A stretch of DNA of 64,000 nt, taken from NCBI GenBank assembly GCA_947561585.1, contig CANNZV010001192.1, positions 248,001 to 312,000 on the forward strand. Direction: 5' to 3'. Source of the stretch: Caprella mutica (lineage: Eukaryota; Arthropoda; Malacostraca; Amphipoda; Caprellidae). Within the stretch, counting starts at the first letter, position 1, and each line of letters begins with the position of its first letter. The notes beneath the pieces were generated by a model. The model saw only the letters and a list, made by a program, of their open reading frames with translations. It made no database searches and was not told the DNA's origin. This document shows positions 47,761 to 58,512 of this stretch, one piece after another. Made by a program: the position numbers and the translations under genes.

Positions 47761-48354
47761 TGTATGTTTTTAATAAATCATCTCAATATAAATAAAGTAT
47801 CATCATTAGATCAGTTTCATATCATAAAGATATCCACACACTATATACACATATTCAATAAAACATCACTAGAATAATATCACAATATCACTACTATTTA
47901 TCGTTCAATATGTCACTCCAATATCGTCCAAATAACACTGCAATATCGTCCAACCATCACTACAGTATCGTCCCAATATAACAACAATATTACCACAACA
48001 ATTTGTACATAACAATATTCTTCCATACCAAGAGAATAAATCATATCATTACCTTTTCAAAGATACCGAAATGTATTTAAAACTTTATAATAACAATAAT
48101 TGTACGCTCAGATCAGTCAATTCAATAAATAATATTTATCGATATCATTGAATTTCTTCATCCTTTATTTTATGGAAATTGTACGAAAACTGTAAAATGT
48201 AATTCATGTTTAAAATTAGTTATCACAAATTTATTATCTCAGTTCTAAAGGCGAAAGTTATTGCTAAACGATGTTCTAAAAATACAGAGCTATTACTTGA
48301 ATTTTATGCAATCAAAACTTGCATTTAATTTTTAGATACTAACAGTAACTATTG
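47761..48354. repeat. Weak tandem repeats (AATATCGTCCAA / ATCACTACAATATC)
   Basis: Between 47870 and 48010 AATATC(A/G)TC(C/A) words recur irregularly every 15-25 bp. The rest is AT-rich. Confidence 0.5.
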
Positions 48355-48602
48355 TGATGTAATGATTTGATATAGTTAGTACGTCATTAGTATGTCACTA
48401 TAAATGTAAGCTTTGTAGAATGAACGAGTTAGTTCGTAGGTAGACATCAAGTTACCGATCTGCTCTCGCGAGCTACACACCTAATCTCCAGTCTTAGTTA
48501 TTGAGACATTAACTTGTGATCGTTCTAGTGGAGATATTCTTTGTAATAACCCTTGCTTGACTAATGAATATATTCTCTTTAAGTGTTAATTACTTTACAT
48601 CA
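48355..48602 (+). mobile_element. Possible solo or 5' LTR of an LTR retrotransposon
   Basis: It starts TGATGTAATG and ends TTTACATCA, a TG...CA pair with a short inverted tip. It contains a TATA-like CACTATAAATG near 48400 with a downstream TTAGTTCG. GC-richer sequence with GGACCAGAGGCCTGAGG follows at 48628-48650, as would a leader. No second LTR, pol frame or target duplication is seen, so the call is tentative. Confidence 0.35.
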
Positions 48603-49561
48603 TTACCCTAAATACAGTTAAGCTTGGACCAGAGGCCTGAGGTCGGAACCATAGTGTCAAGGTGGTTCTAGGGCATGGTACCATGAGTATTTAGTAGAAA
48701 GAGATATATAAAGAGAAAGGAATCTAAAAATACTATATAGAGTAGGATCCTATCACTTAGAGCCCATACACTGAAACGTTATAAGGAAGTAAACTAACAA
48801 CGTCACACTATATACAACACACGATCTGGTTTAATTTAGAAAATGACGTAATGCATTCTGAGAATGTAATATAAATATTATAATATGAATATTATTCAGG
48901 CTATAACATAAATTAATTAAATTTCTATTTTTCTCATTAATCTTAAATGATGTAAATTATGAATTAATATAACGAATATTAAGTTACAAGAATAAGAACT
49001 TATTGAATAAAAATCGAAGTAAAGCTTTCATTTGATAAAAGGTTTGCAATTAATTAGTTTTTTTTATGATAGTTACTTTTAAGGGGATATCGATGCCATT
49101 CAGAATTTGTTTCTTTATTAAATATCTAAGAGTACTGAAATTTGGTATACATGTAGAAAAGAACAAAAGAAAATGGTTTTGTTCGTGCTAACATTTGAAT
49201 AAAGGCAATCGAAAGCAAGATTTTTCTTTGTAAATCAATATTAAACGGTTACCTTCAACCTTTTAATTTATACCACCACAAACGCATTATCATTTTGCGA
49301 TAGGAGACTGTATTCATTTGAAAGAGGAATACGTGTTTCACGATATACAGTTGAGATATATTAAACTGAAGGTATATTTTATAAGCTATTTAAAAACAAA
49401 ACTACTTTTATGAAACACTTAATTTTAGCATATTGTCAAATTATTTTAGTTTTTTTTTGTAATACAAATATCTAAAAACTTTGATGTTATTTAATGGAAT
49501 ACTTTTTCATATTTCAAATGAGCCTTACTACATATCTGTACAATAAAAATTGACAGAGATA
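48603..49561. other. No gene recognised
   Basis: Possible LTR-element leader to about 48780, then AT-rich DNA. Confidence 0.4.
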
Positions 49562-49878
49562 TACAGGGTGTCCCAAAAAAACCGATACCCAAATTTAAAT
49601 TGCTCTAATTCGAAAAATATCAAACTTACAAAAAATTTGTAAATCTCATTTTGTTTATCTACATTTATCCCATGTCTGTACAAAATTTTAGACGAATATA
49701 TTTAATCATTTTCTTTATGCAGTATTTTTAGTGACCGGTAACAAAAACCAAAAACTACGAATTTTAGGATATTAAAACCATGTTTTAATAACTTTCAACA
49801 GTTTATTAAAATTGTTTATTAAAAAACTGTTAGTATAACGATAAAAGGCGTTTATTAATATGCAACCAAAAAAAACAA

Positions 49879-50260
49879 TCAAATGTTCCTCCTATTAATC
49901 GTTTCAGGCGATCTGGTAGGGCATTCGAGACGATGATCTAGGGCGATAATTAGTATTGCCGAAATGCTCATTTCGTTTTTCTTTACAGTAACAGTTCTGA
50001 AGCCGTCCTGAACCAACCAGGTTCGATTGATTCTGTTTCCATGTATTTCTCGAAGTCTTGGAACGATTCTTTCATTTATTAAATCAAGGTATATATCTCC
50101 ATTTAAATTATTTTTGTAAAAATAAAGACATACGATACGGCCAAGTCGGCCATTGCTACCTAGTCCAATCCACACACAGACTTTCTCTCACGAATTTCTT
50201 ACGTCAAAGTTGAAAGTAGGAGATTGGTTCTTCGGTGAATATGTGTGAACGTTATGATAA
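49879..50260 (-). pseudogene. Mariner/IS630-type transposase fragment
   Basis: On minus, from about 50260: FTYSPKNQSPTFN, a stop, then VWIGLGSNGRLGRIV, NLNGDIYLDLINERIVPRL, REIHGNRINRTWLVQDG (second catalytic Asp), and a degraded block ending CPTRSPE, where the family has RSPDL. The N-terminal DNA-binding part is missing. The family match is clear from the NLNG.IYL.L..E.IVP.LRE block. Confidence 0.8.
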
Positions 50261-50339
50261 TTTATTTTACCATTCAAATGAAAAGTGGTCACTTCAAATT
50301 TAAGGTTACAAATCTGTTGAATGTAAATTTATTAACATA

Positions 50340-51210
50340 TAATCCACTTTTTATTTTTTATTTATTTATTTATTCAATCTTATAGCCTCTTTACATCTAG
50401 AACAGGGCCGAGGCCTCCCTGATCTCACAAATTTATCACATACAAAAGACTATAAGGCCCGAGAGAACGTAAAGCTTTTAGGGCCTCCTAACTAAAATAA
50501 GTGGTACAATAATCCACAATTTACATATTAGACATCACAAGAAAACAAAACATTCAATGCTGCTTAACATACCAAATAATCAGAGCACATGTTACACAAA
50601 AATATTAGTAGAAAAAAGCCACTGCTTTAACTCCCTCTTGAACACTCCTAATGATTCACTATTCTTCACAGTCATAGGTAACGCATTCCAAAGTCGAGAA
50701 GCAACATAAATAATGTTAGATTTTGTCGCTTCACGCTTATAGCGGGGTAATTTAATAGCTAGAGTATTTCTAACTGAATAAGAATGACGATTTGTATTTT
50801 CGGTAACAAAGGATCTAAGATCGTTATCATTATTAAGTCCAACATTCAAACATCTGTACATGTAAAGTCCAATATTATATTTATACAAATCACATAATTT
50901 TAAGAGTTTCATTTCACTAAATAACTGATCCGTATGATGTAAGAAAGGAACCTTTGCTATAATTCTTACTGCTCTCTTTTGCAGTAGAGTCATTTTGTCA
51001 AGATGAACTCCAGCACAATTTCCCCAAACAGTTACACAATAATTAAAATATGGATGTACAAGAGAAAAATAAAGCATTTTCAAAACAAATGTTGGCACCA
51101 GTTCTTTAATCTTACTCAAAACACCCACAGACCGTGCGGTGTTTTGAGTAAGATTAAAGAAATGGTGCCAACATTTGTTTTGAAAATGCTTTATTTTTCT
51201 CTTGTACATC
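50340..51210 (-). mobile_element. 5'-truncated non-LTR retrotransposon (CR1/jockey-like) with AAAT tail
   Basis: The element reads on minus. Its 3' end is a GAATAAATAAATAAATAAA tail at 50345-50375. Upstream is a leader with GAGGCCTCGGCCC near 50405, then the coding end. Its 5' part runs into an inverted duplicate of itself at 51139-51219, so it is truncated and rearranged. Confidence 0.85.
50592..51209 (-). pseudogene. C-terminal part of a non-LTR reverse transcriptase ORF
   Basis: A 205-codon open frame contains SLVHPYFNYCVTVWGN, LQKRAVRIIAKVPFLHHT, ELKLLKLCDLYKYNI-like text and SRLWNALPMTVKNSESLGVF, the familiar region after the reverse transcriptase fingers/palm in CR1/jockey-type ORF2 proteins (thumb and C-terminal part). 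The catalytic YxDD domain is absent, so it is a 5'-truncated copy. The first about 25 residues lie in the inverted-duplicated segment. The lack of stops suggests a fairly recent insertion. The intact end of the frame is TAA-side at 50592. Confidence 0.85.
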
Positions 51211-51219
51211 CATATTTTA
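51044..51219. repeat. 81-bp inverted duplicate (hairpin) at the 5' end of the non-LTR copy
   Basis: Arms 51044-51124 and 51139-51219 are nearly identical inverted copies, both encoding the YKRKIKHFQNKCWH part of the ORF, with a 14-bp loop (51125-51138). This is the kind of 5' inversion or duplication produced by aberrant target-primed reverse transcription. Confidence 0.9.
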
Positions 51220-51493
51220 TTGCAGTGATTTTCAAATTTTCTGTAAGTGCTTCTTGAGCAATTCGAACTGTGAAATAAGTGTTTTAATGAAAGTGCGCAA
51301 GCAGGTTTTTGGTATCGGTCACTAAAAATACAGCTAAAAGAAAACGGTTTGATCGATTCATCTTATTTTGTACTAAGATAGAACAAATGTTGAGAAAGAA
51401 AATGTGATCTTCCAAGTTTTTGTAAGTTTAATAGTTTTTGAATTATAGCCTTTGAAATTTGGGTTATTTTTTTTTTTTTTGGGACACCCTGTA

Positions 51494-52499
51494 GAGCGTC
51501 AATCAACTCAACTCGTATTTTTTTAGGAGAGACTAAAATATCTCTATCATCAGTTCACCTCGCTCTAGAAGAATGTGCCACTTAGACTAGCGAAATATTC
51601 TCCTTGTTCAAAAGTCAGTGAAGCCCTGATTTCTTATTGGAGCCTTGAGCCCAGGGATTGTTTTATTTCCCCCAAATGAATTTGCTGTCTCGGATGTGGA
51701 AGGTCGAATTCATTTTTACTGCCCCTCCAATTATCATCTCCACTGTTGGCGCTACAGACAAGCTAAGACTATAATATTTACACTCTGTATTCTACAGAAA
51801 TGTTGGATTGTTGGTGTGCTTTTGAAGATATTTTTTTTTCTTTCGTTTGGGTAGTTTATTATTGAAGCAAACATATATAGAGAGGCTGTAGAGCACGGAT
51901 TCAATCAACGAGAGATGGTGATTGCTTGCTACAGCTAATATTTTGAGATCAGAAGTGGATAGTCTGATAATATGTATACAGATGTTCTTTTTAACTTTCA
52001 AATGACTTGATAATATAATTTAATTAAGTCTGCTTTATTAATGTTTCATTTTAACCCTAATGCGTTTGATTATCAGAAAGAACGTGAAGGTTTTACTATG
52101 TGTTAAAAAAAAGACATGTCTTTTTTTTTTACAAGTTGTAAGTATATATAAATATATACTAAACTAATGCGTACACAATTTAAAGTAAATTTTTTTGAAC
52201 ATATAAGGATAAATAAATGAATAGGCATATAAGAAATTGGCAACCGAGAGAGCAGATCTGTGATTTCCTGGAGTGTGACCCAATCACAGCTCACGCATTT
52301 GTTTGTACTCCATGAAAACCGGGCAGATGTGTACTTATAGGCTAGCCAAACTGTAATTCTACGTTGCTACACGTCACCACAGTAAAATTAATTTCCTAAT
52401 TTACGTGATTTACGCATATATGCAATATTTTTAAATTTTAAAATACAAAAATATATTTGATATTTATGTATGAACTAAGAAAAAGAAGGTCCAGCAAAT
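51494..52499. other. No gene; contains the 52050-52104 dispersed fragment
   Basis: AT-rich. 52050-52104 repeats the 12385-12435 segment. A GC-richer piece at 51540-51770 has no splice-supported frame. Confidence 0.45.
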
Positions 52500-52666
52500 T
52501 TAAAGCTGTGACATTACAAAATTATTGATAAACGTAGTAAAAATGAAAAAATAAATGAAAAGGACGCCACCATCTTCTCTTCCATTCACGACATACAGCT
52601 TAATGAAAGAGCAACTGGGGTCTTCCAGATGGAAGAGGAGAATAGAGAAGTGATAGTAAATGAAGC
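52500..52666 (-). CDS. Candidate terminal exon, minus strand
   Basis: A very good acceptor (TTTGTTTTTGCCCTTCGCAG) precedes base 52666. Entered after two bases, the frame reads FIYYHFSILLFHLEDPS, FIKLYVVNGREDGG, a hydrophobic stretch VLFIYFFIFTTFIN, and stops at 52500. A phase-0 reading gives 26 codons (ASFTITSLFSSSIWKTP...) to a stop. The GC-richer first 110 bp look gene-like. The later part is AT-rich and could be intron or UTR. No family is recognised. A W9 MITE begins 96 bp upstream of the acceptor. Confidence 0.35.
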
Positions 52667-52762
52667 CTGCGAAGGGCAAAAACAAAGTCATATTAAATAT
52701 TGAGGAAGTACATTGTTGGTTAAAAACTGTATGGAAAGACAATGGTAATGATAGATAAATAC

Positions 52763-53572
52763 GGTGCAAGGACGTTTCGTTATTGGATGCTTCGTACCCG
52801 GACGTTTCGTTACGAGGATGTTTCGATACTTAGGACGTTTCGTTACTAGGACGATTCGTTACCAGATTTTTCGTTCCGAATCGCTACGAAGGATTTTTTT
52901 TAATTTGAAATGAGTTATAGACTAAAAAATATACCAATCCCATACATTATGAATTATAAAAATATTAACTGATTTTTTCCCCTATGCTGAACCAATTACC
53001 GGAAATTTTCAAGATTTTTAGAAAATAGTATATAAGAATAAGAATAAATAGTTGAAATGATAAATTATATAGCCTTTTCTTAGATGATCGAAAATAGTTA
53101 AAAATTGCGGGAGGTTATGTTTTTGTTCATCAAGTTATTTCCATTCGGTAACTTGTACCATCTGTTTGAATTTATGAAATACAAGAGATTTTCCCAATGT
53201 AGGAAGTAGAGCAAGCTCCGAGTTCTTGGAATGAACCACATTTTCGATCGTGTGAGGAAAAATAAAATAAAATAATTGTTATTTAACTTCTATATCGATT
53301 GGTGATTATTTATTATCAATATATAACCAAACGAATAAAAATTTGGTTTAAAAATTAGACATTATTTTTAAAGTAGTATAAATTTATAATGTATTGGATT
53401 GGTATAAAATGTAGTCGGCAACCCATTTAAAAAATATAGTTTCAATTTCTTAAAACATAACGAAAAAGCTGGTAAGCAATCGTTCTGGTAAAGAAACGTC
53501 ATAGTAACGAAACGTCATAGTAACGAAACGTCATAGTAGCGAAACGTCTGTTAACGAAACGTTCGTGTCACC
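52763..53572. mobile_element. Word-type MITE, family W9 (GGACGTTTCGTTACG), 810 bp, 8-bp TSD
   Basis: Tips GGTGCAAGGACGTTTCG and the complement of GGTGACACGAACGTTTCG. Six or seven 15-16-bp words lie at each end. ATAAATAC flanks both sides (52755-52762 and 53573-53580). No coding frame. Confidence 0.9.
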
Positions 53573-53635
53573 ATAAATACATATAAAAAAACAATTCATA
53601 TAAATTTGCTTTGTGCTTAGTAGCTGATATATTGG

Positions 53636-53935
53636 ATCAATTTTTCTTCCGATCATTTTTCCATTCGAACAATTTTCCATTCGACCAAATGCTTCCGATA
53701 AATTGTTTTCGGTCAATTGCTTTCGATCAGTCCTGTTCCTAAGTGACCCCTCCTGTTCCTAAGTGTCCTCTTGTTCCTAAGTGACCTCCTTTTCCCTAGT
53801 GTCCTCTTGTTCCTAAGTGTCCTCTTGTTCCTAAGTGTCATCTTGTTACTATGTTTCCGCTTGTTTCCTAAGACTATAGTTTTTTCTATAAGTCTCTTAA
53901 TGTTCCTAAATGTCCATATTCTCTCAAGAATTTGA
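53636..53935. repeat. Two short word arrays (CGAACAATTTTCCATT, then GTTCCTAAGTGTCCTCTT)
   Basis: 53636-53728 holds four or five roughly 16-bp words of the CGATCATTTTTCCATT type, which fit the word template of the MITEs. 53729-53930 holds about ten 18-bp words with TTCCTAAGTG. Together they may be one end of a further family. No opposite end was found nearby. Confidence 0.6.
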
Positions 53936-54011
53936 CGATATGATGTAAAACCATCTAAACTGATAAGATTCATTAATAATATTTTGGCTCTCTTTTATTA
54001 TTAAATAGATA

Positions 54012-57000
54012 CACTGAAAGAAGTGTACTTAACCGAACCTATATATAGTTTCATACAAACCACAATGTTGGTCATTTTTAAACCATACCACAGCTGTTGT
54101 TGGGATCAAACATCATGAATTTATAATGTAATTTTACCTACATGCATTTACTTTATCTTACCTACATCTATCATCATTTTAACTACAGCTGGATGTCTAT
54201 TTTACCTACATACATGCAATTCAAACCACAGCTGTGGTTAAACATTACCTACATTCTTATTAATTAAACTACAGCTGGTTGTCTATTTTACCAACACGCA
54301 TGCAATTCAAACCTCATGTAAAAGAATATTTAACTGATAAACTAATCCTTCAAACTACAGTCGCTAAGCAATTTTACCTACATGCATTTTATTTAGTCAC
54401 TTGGTTAATGTTTACTTTAGCTACACTCAATTACAAAATACTGTAGTAATCAAATTCATAAGAATTAATATATAATACAGCATGAAGATTAACTAATAAA
54501 TATAGAGTGATAATACTTCTGTTAAGTTAGTTAAAATAGATACAATATAAATAATTAAATTGGATATTTAGCAAATCTTTCCATATTTATCAAATCATTG
54601 TAATAAAACTCAAAAATTAATTTATTACATTTAATATAAAATGAACAATTTCAGAAACACACATAACTTGGTAAACATTAGTAAGAAAAAAATTATTATA
54701 GTTTCTCAGAAGCTAGAAAAATTGAAGAATTTACCAATTTATGTATTATTAAACATGAATAAAATATTCAAGAAATATAACAATTCTATTAACTCATTTA
54801 ATACATTACTAAATTTGAGATCACACCATCAAAGGAGAAACTGCAACTAGATTATAACTCGAGGATTAAAGAAGAAGTTATATATAGTTATGTTTAAAAA
54901 GGCCCAAATAAAGCTTCCTTGTAGCTCCAAGATTTAAGTACCCAAACAAATAAAAAGTCATTTAGTAGTTCATGAACTGAATTGTTCACAGCTAGCTATT
55001 TCTCAAAGCGACTCACCAAATCAGTGACGCATGGAGCTTTCATAACATAACATTGAAAGAATATCGTACAATGATGTTCACAGTAGAGTAAAAAAATGTT
55101 TCAGCACTCCTTGCAATATTTCAAATTCAAAACTTGGAATAGTTTAAAATGCTACATCAATCGCCTTCCAAAAGTGTTGGCACCCAAAACATAATGTCAT
55201 CAGAGGAAACATAATATTGATCAACTTCAGAAGACTTTGAAGATGGGTGGCTGGAAAGAGACTAAGAAGGAAGATTACTTCTCTAGCCAAGCTATCCTCT
55301 TCAATAGTTAGCCATATGACTGAAAAGAAAATTACAAAGCATCAATTAATGAAGATCTTCCCATTCATAGTTAGCTAGAAGTCAAATAAATAGGTAAAAC
55401 TTATAGGAACTTGCCTCTAAAAGTTAACACCAACATCAGCATTTGTGGGCCTCAATCTTTTGTTGTGATGATGTTAGCAAAAGTATGCAAGCCACCTCAA
55501 AAGTCTTCATTAGAATGTCTCTGGTGTCTGCAAAAAATATGGAATTAGGAAATTGTTGAGAATAGTTAGTACGATTGAGAGATTAAGGCTAATTACTGAC
55601 TAGCTATGTAGCAATGATTAGCAAAAAAAAACTAAAATTCACAATGAATATAATGATAATTGACTTAATTGTTAAAATAATCATCCGCAAGAGATATAAA
55701 CAGTCTTAGATTAGGTAACAGCAAGAACATATTTCCTTTATCCAATGGACTTCTCTGAATTGAAAGCAGAGAATTAATATAATTGAATGAGAAAAATAAT
55801 CAATTTAGCTATCACGCAGCTATTGATGACAACATAGAATTAAATGTAAAGAAGTAGTACTAGCTACTGAATTTCAATCACTTTGTAGCTACTGTTACCA
55901 AAAATTCATGTCATATTACTCTGAAAATGAGCCATATGAAAGTCATGGTATCTATAAAAAGTTAAAATTCTATAGAAGCAGTGGGAGATTCTGAAATTTA
56001 GGTTGATTTCAGAGAGCATTTCAGTCCCAATTAATTAAATTGTTACCAAGAGCCAGAAAGTAACTATCTCGAATCAAATCTGCTGAATATTATTTTTTTT
56101 TAATATTTTCTGTGCAAAAAATACTTATTTTTTTCAATTTAAATATATTTTGTTGAAAACAAAATGCAAAATAGAGAATTCTAGAACCATTTACCAGTTT
56201 CAGTAGTCTGGTGTTTAAATTAAAATATTTGATAGTAAAGAATACACTATTTAAAAATCTATTTGGCATACAGGTTACAGTTGAATGTAATAAATGCACT
56301 GGATTTTAAAAATCCCATTAACTGATCATCATATATCAAAGTCCATAGAAACTGATCTCAGAAAAATCTATTTTGATTATTGTTCTCAACACCTCATTGA
56401 AATAAAAGTAAAAGAAACCTAAAGATAATTTTCACAGAAAAGGATAAAAAATATTCCATATTCTGCAGACTGCCAACAGAACAATCAAGTCATCAGAGAT
56501 AATTATGAAATTTAGAAGACAATTATTAGTCTGTAAGTGGTGCACAGAACTAGGTACTCTAACTTTAAAAAAAAAATCTTGAAAAAGCCAGCAGACAAAT
56601 TAATTTAATTGGCTACTCTTCCGTGCACTAGGTAACTGACTAACATTATTGATTTATCAATTTTCCCTCACAATATTAAAGGCAAAATAGTGATATATAA
56701 AGAATATTAATTTATGAGAAAAGAAAAAACAACCAAGTTTACCATCAAATACAATCTGGGAGAACTGGTGAAAAAATTGGAGAGTTCATGGACCGCATAA
56801 TTTTACTTGGACATTAGTCTGTATTTTAACATTATCTGTGCAAACAGCTATTAATATCTTCTCTTATATACATGTATTTTTCTTAGAAGAGAAGGAAAAC
56901 ATAGAGGATTTCTTGGAAAGCACTTTACCAGTTTCTGCAATCTGGCCAGGGCAGAGTCAGAAATTAAGAGTGACACTGTGGCAGACAGTCTGACAGAGAC

Positions 57001-57730
57001 TTCAAAAACTTTACACCAATATACTATATTGTAATTAGTATTATTTTACATACAAGCACCCTAGAAGTAGAGGCTTGAGCAAACTAAAGATTATAGTCAG
57101 CTGCCTAAAGGCTATGCTGCAAGGTATTGGAGATTCTGCCTTGGACCTTTTCCTATTAGGTATAAATAGGTAGGCTGATTTTCTATTTTTCAGAATGAAT
57201 TGATCACAGAAAACTATTCTAGACTAATTTATGTTCTGATATATATAGCTATTACTATAAATTTAAGCACTGGACATAGCTGAAATTAAATTAAGGTTGC
57301 TACCAAATTACACACCTACCTTCTTTGATATTTCACTGAAACTGACGCGCCACTCCAGTTTCCCGCCTGATTTACATTAAATTTACATACATGTGATTAA
57401 TAATTTCATAGTAATACTTTAACTACATAGACGACGGTTATATATACTGACAAGGGAAAATAATTTACCCACATGCAAGTTTAATTTTGATTTGTATTGT
57501 AGGTAAGGACCGTAAGGTGAACTGACATAGATGATGCGTATCTCTAACCACATAAATATAAAATTTTACCTACATTTTGTGCGTTTATACTGACTAGAGA
57601 ATTGAACCACATGCTGTAGTTCATCTACACCTAACACATAACTAGAAATAACTACTTTAGCATATAACTAACCCACAATGAGTTAAACTACAGTGTGTTG
57701 TTTGATGACCAAAAATTATTTCTCTCAGTG
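54012..57730. mobile_element. 3.7-kb TA-flanked element (E2), relative of E1
   Basis: The tips CACTGAAAGAA and the complement of CACTGAGAGAAAT are bounded by TA (54010-54011 and 57731-57732). Subterminal words (TTTTACCTACATGCA, AACTACAGCTG) recur at 54100-54420 and, complemented or direct, at 57400-57700. Shared internal blocks with E1 include the CCAAGTAAAATT region near 56810 (inverted), TTTACCAGTTTC motifs near 56190 and 56930, and CTGTTGGCAGTCTGCAGA-like text near 56470 (inverted). Acceptor-like ATATTTTTTGCAG at 55534 and ATCTTCCTTCTTAG at 55264 (minus) hint at exons corresponding to those of E1, but no full chain is clear. Confidence 0.6.
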
Positions 57731-57732
57731 TA

Positions 57733-58502
57733 CTCAAGTTAATTTACGGGAATTTTTCAGTCTTCAATTTTCAGTTCTCTCGATAATAATTAACCGGGCT
57801 TTTCTACAATTCAATATATTAATTACATGTACATAATGAAACAATTTTAATATAATGAATCAACTTGTTTAATACACTTGAACAAAGTTATGTCTTTACG
57901 TAAATTAACAATTATATTATGAAGTGTTTTCTTTTATTAGTTGAATAAGATTTAGTCGAACCAAAATTAGATTATGGTTTCTCATCTATCGGCACATATT
58001 TAATTTATAAATGATATCCAAGTGACAGCTGATTGACCTTCCTGGACACTTTGGAGTTATACACATTCTATAACTGGGGAAATACTGAATGCGCTGGGAT
58101 TTTCTCAGCTATGTTTTATAGTGTAGGTTAAAGGCCAAAAGAACCATCATTCTCCTGGATTCTGGGTGGTAAAAATGCCTTTCACAATTTAAAGAAGCAG
58201 CTTGACCAAAGCTGAATTTAATTGAATTCGTGTTCTTACACGAAATTAGCACTTGAATAACAAGTCGTAAATTAATAATAGTATTTCCTAACATCTCTTC
58301 CTTGATTATATTTTTGAAGAGATGTGCATGATTATAAAGTTTTATTTCTGAGTTATAAAGTTATATACAGTTGAAGTTATATTTATGGGTTACGAAAATA
58401 AAGTTAGAATATAATTCAAAATTTCAAATTGTTTGGGCAACTCAAGAATATCCAGAAATGGCCTGGAAATTTGCATGCTATGTTTTTTTCATAATGTATG
58501 AA
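57733..58502. other. No gene recognised
   Basis: A slightly GC-richer part at 58020-58310 has a 61-codon minus frame without splice support. The rest is AT-rich. Confidence 0.4.
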
Positions 58503-58512
58503 CTTATTATAT

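Larger units (their letters stand above)
49564..51491 (-). mobile_element. Tc1/mariner-type relic with TIR CAGGGTGTCCCAAAAAA, split by a non-LTR fragment
   Basis: CAGGGTGTCCCAAAAAAACC at the left and its complement at the right (with a longer T run) are each bordered by TA (49562-49563 and 51492-51493). A transposase fragment lies on minus in the left half. The right half (51240-51490) has lost recognisable coding sequence. The non-LTR fragment at about 50340-51219 sits in the middle. Confidence 0.88.
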
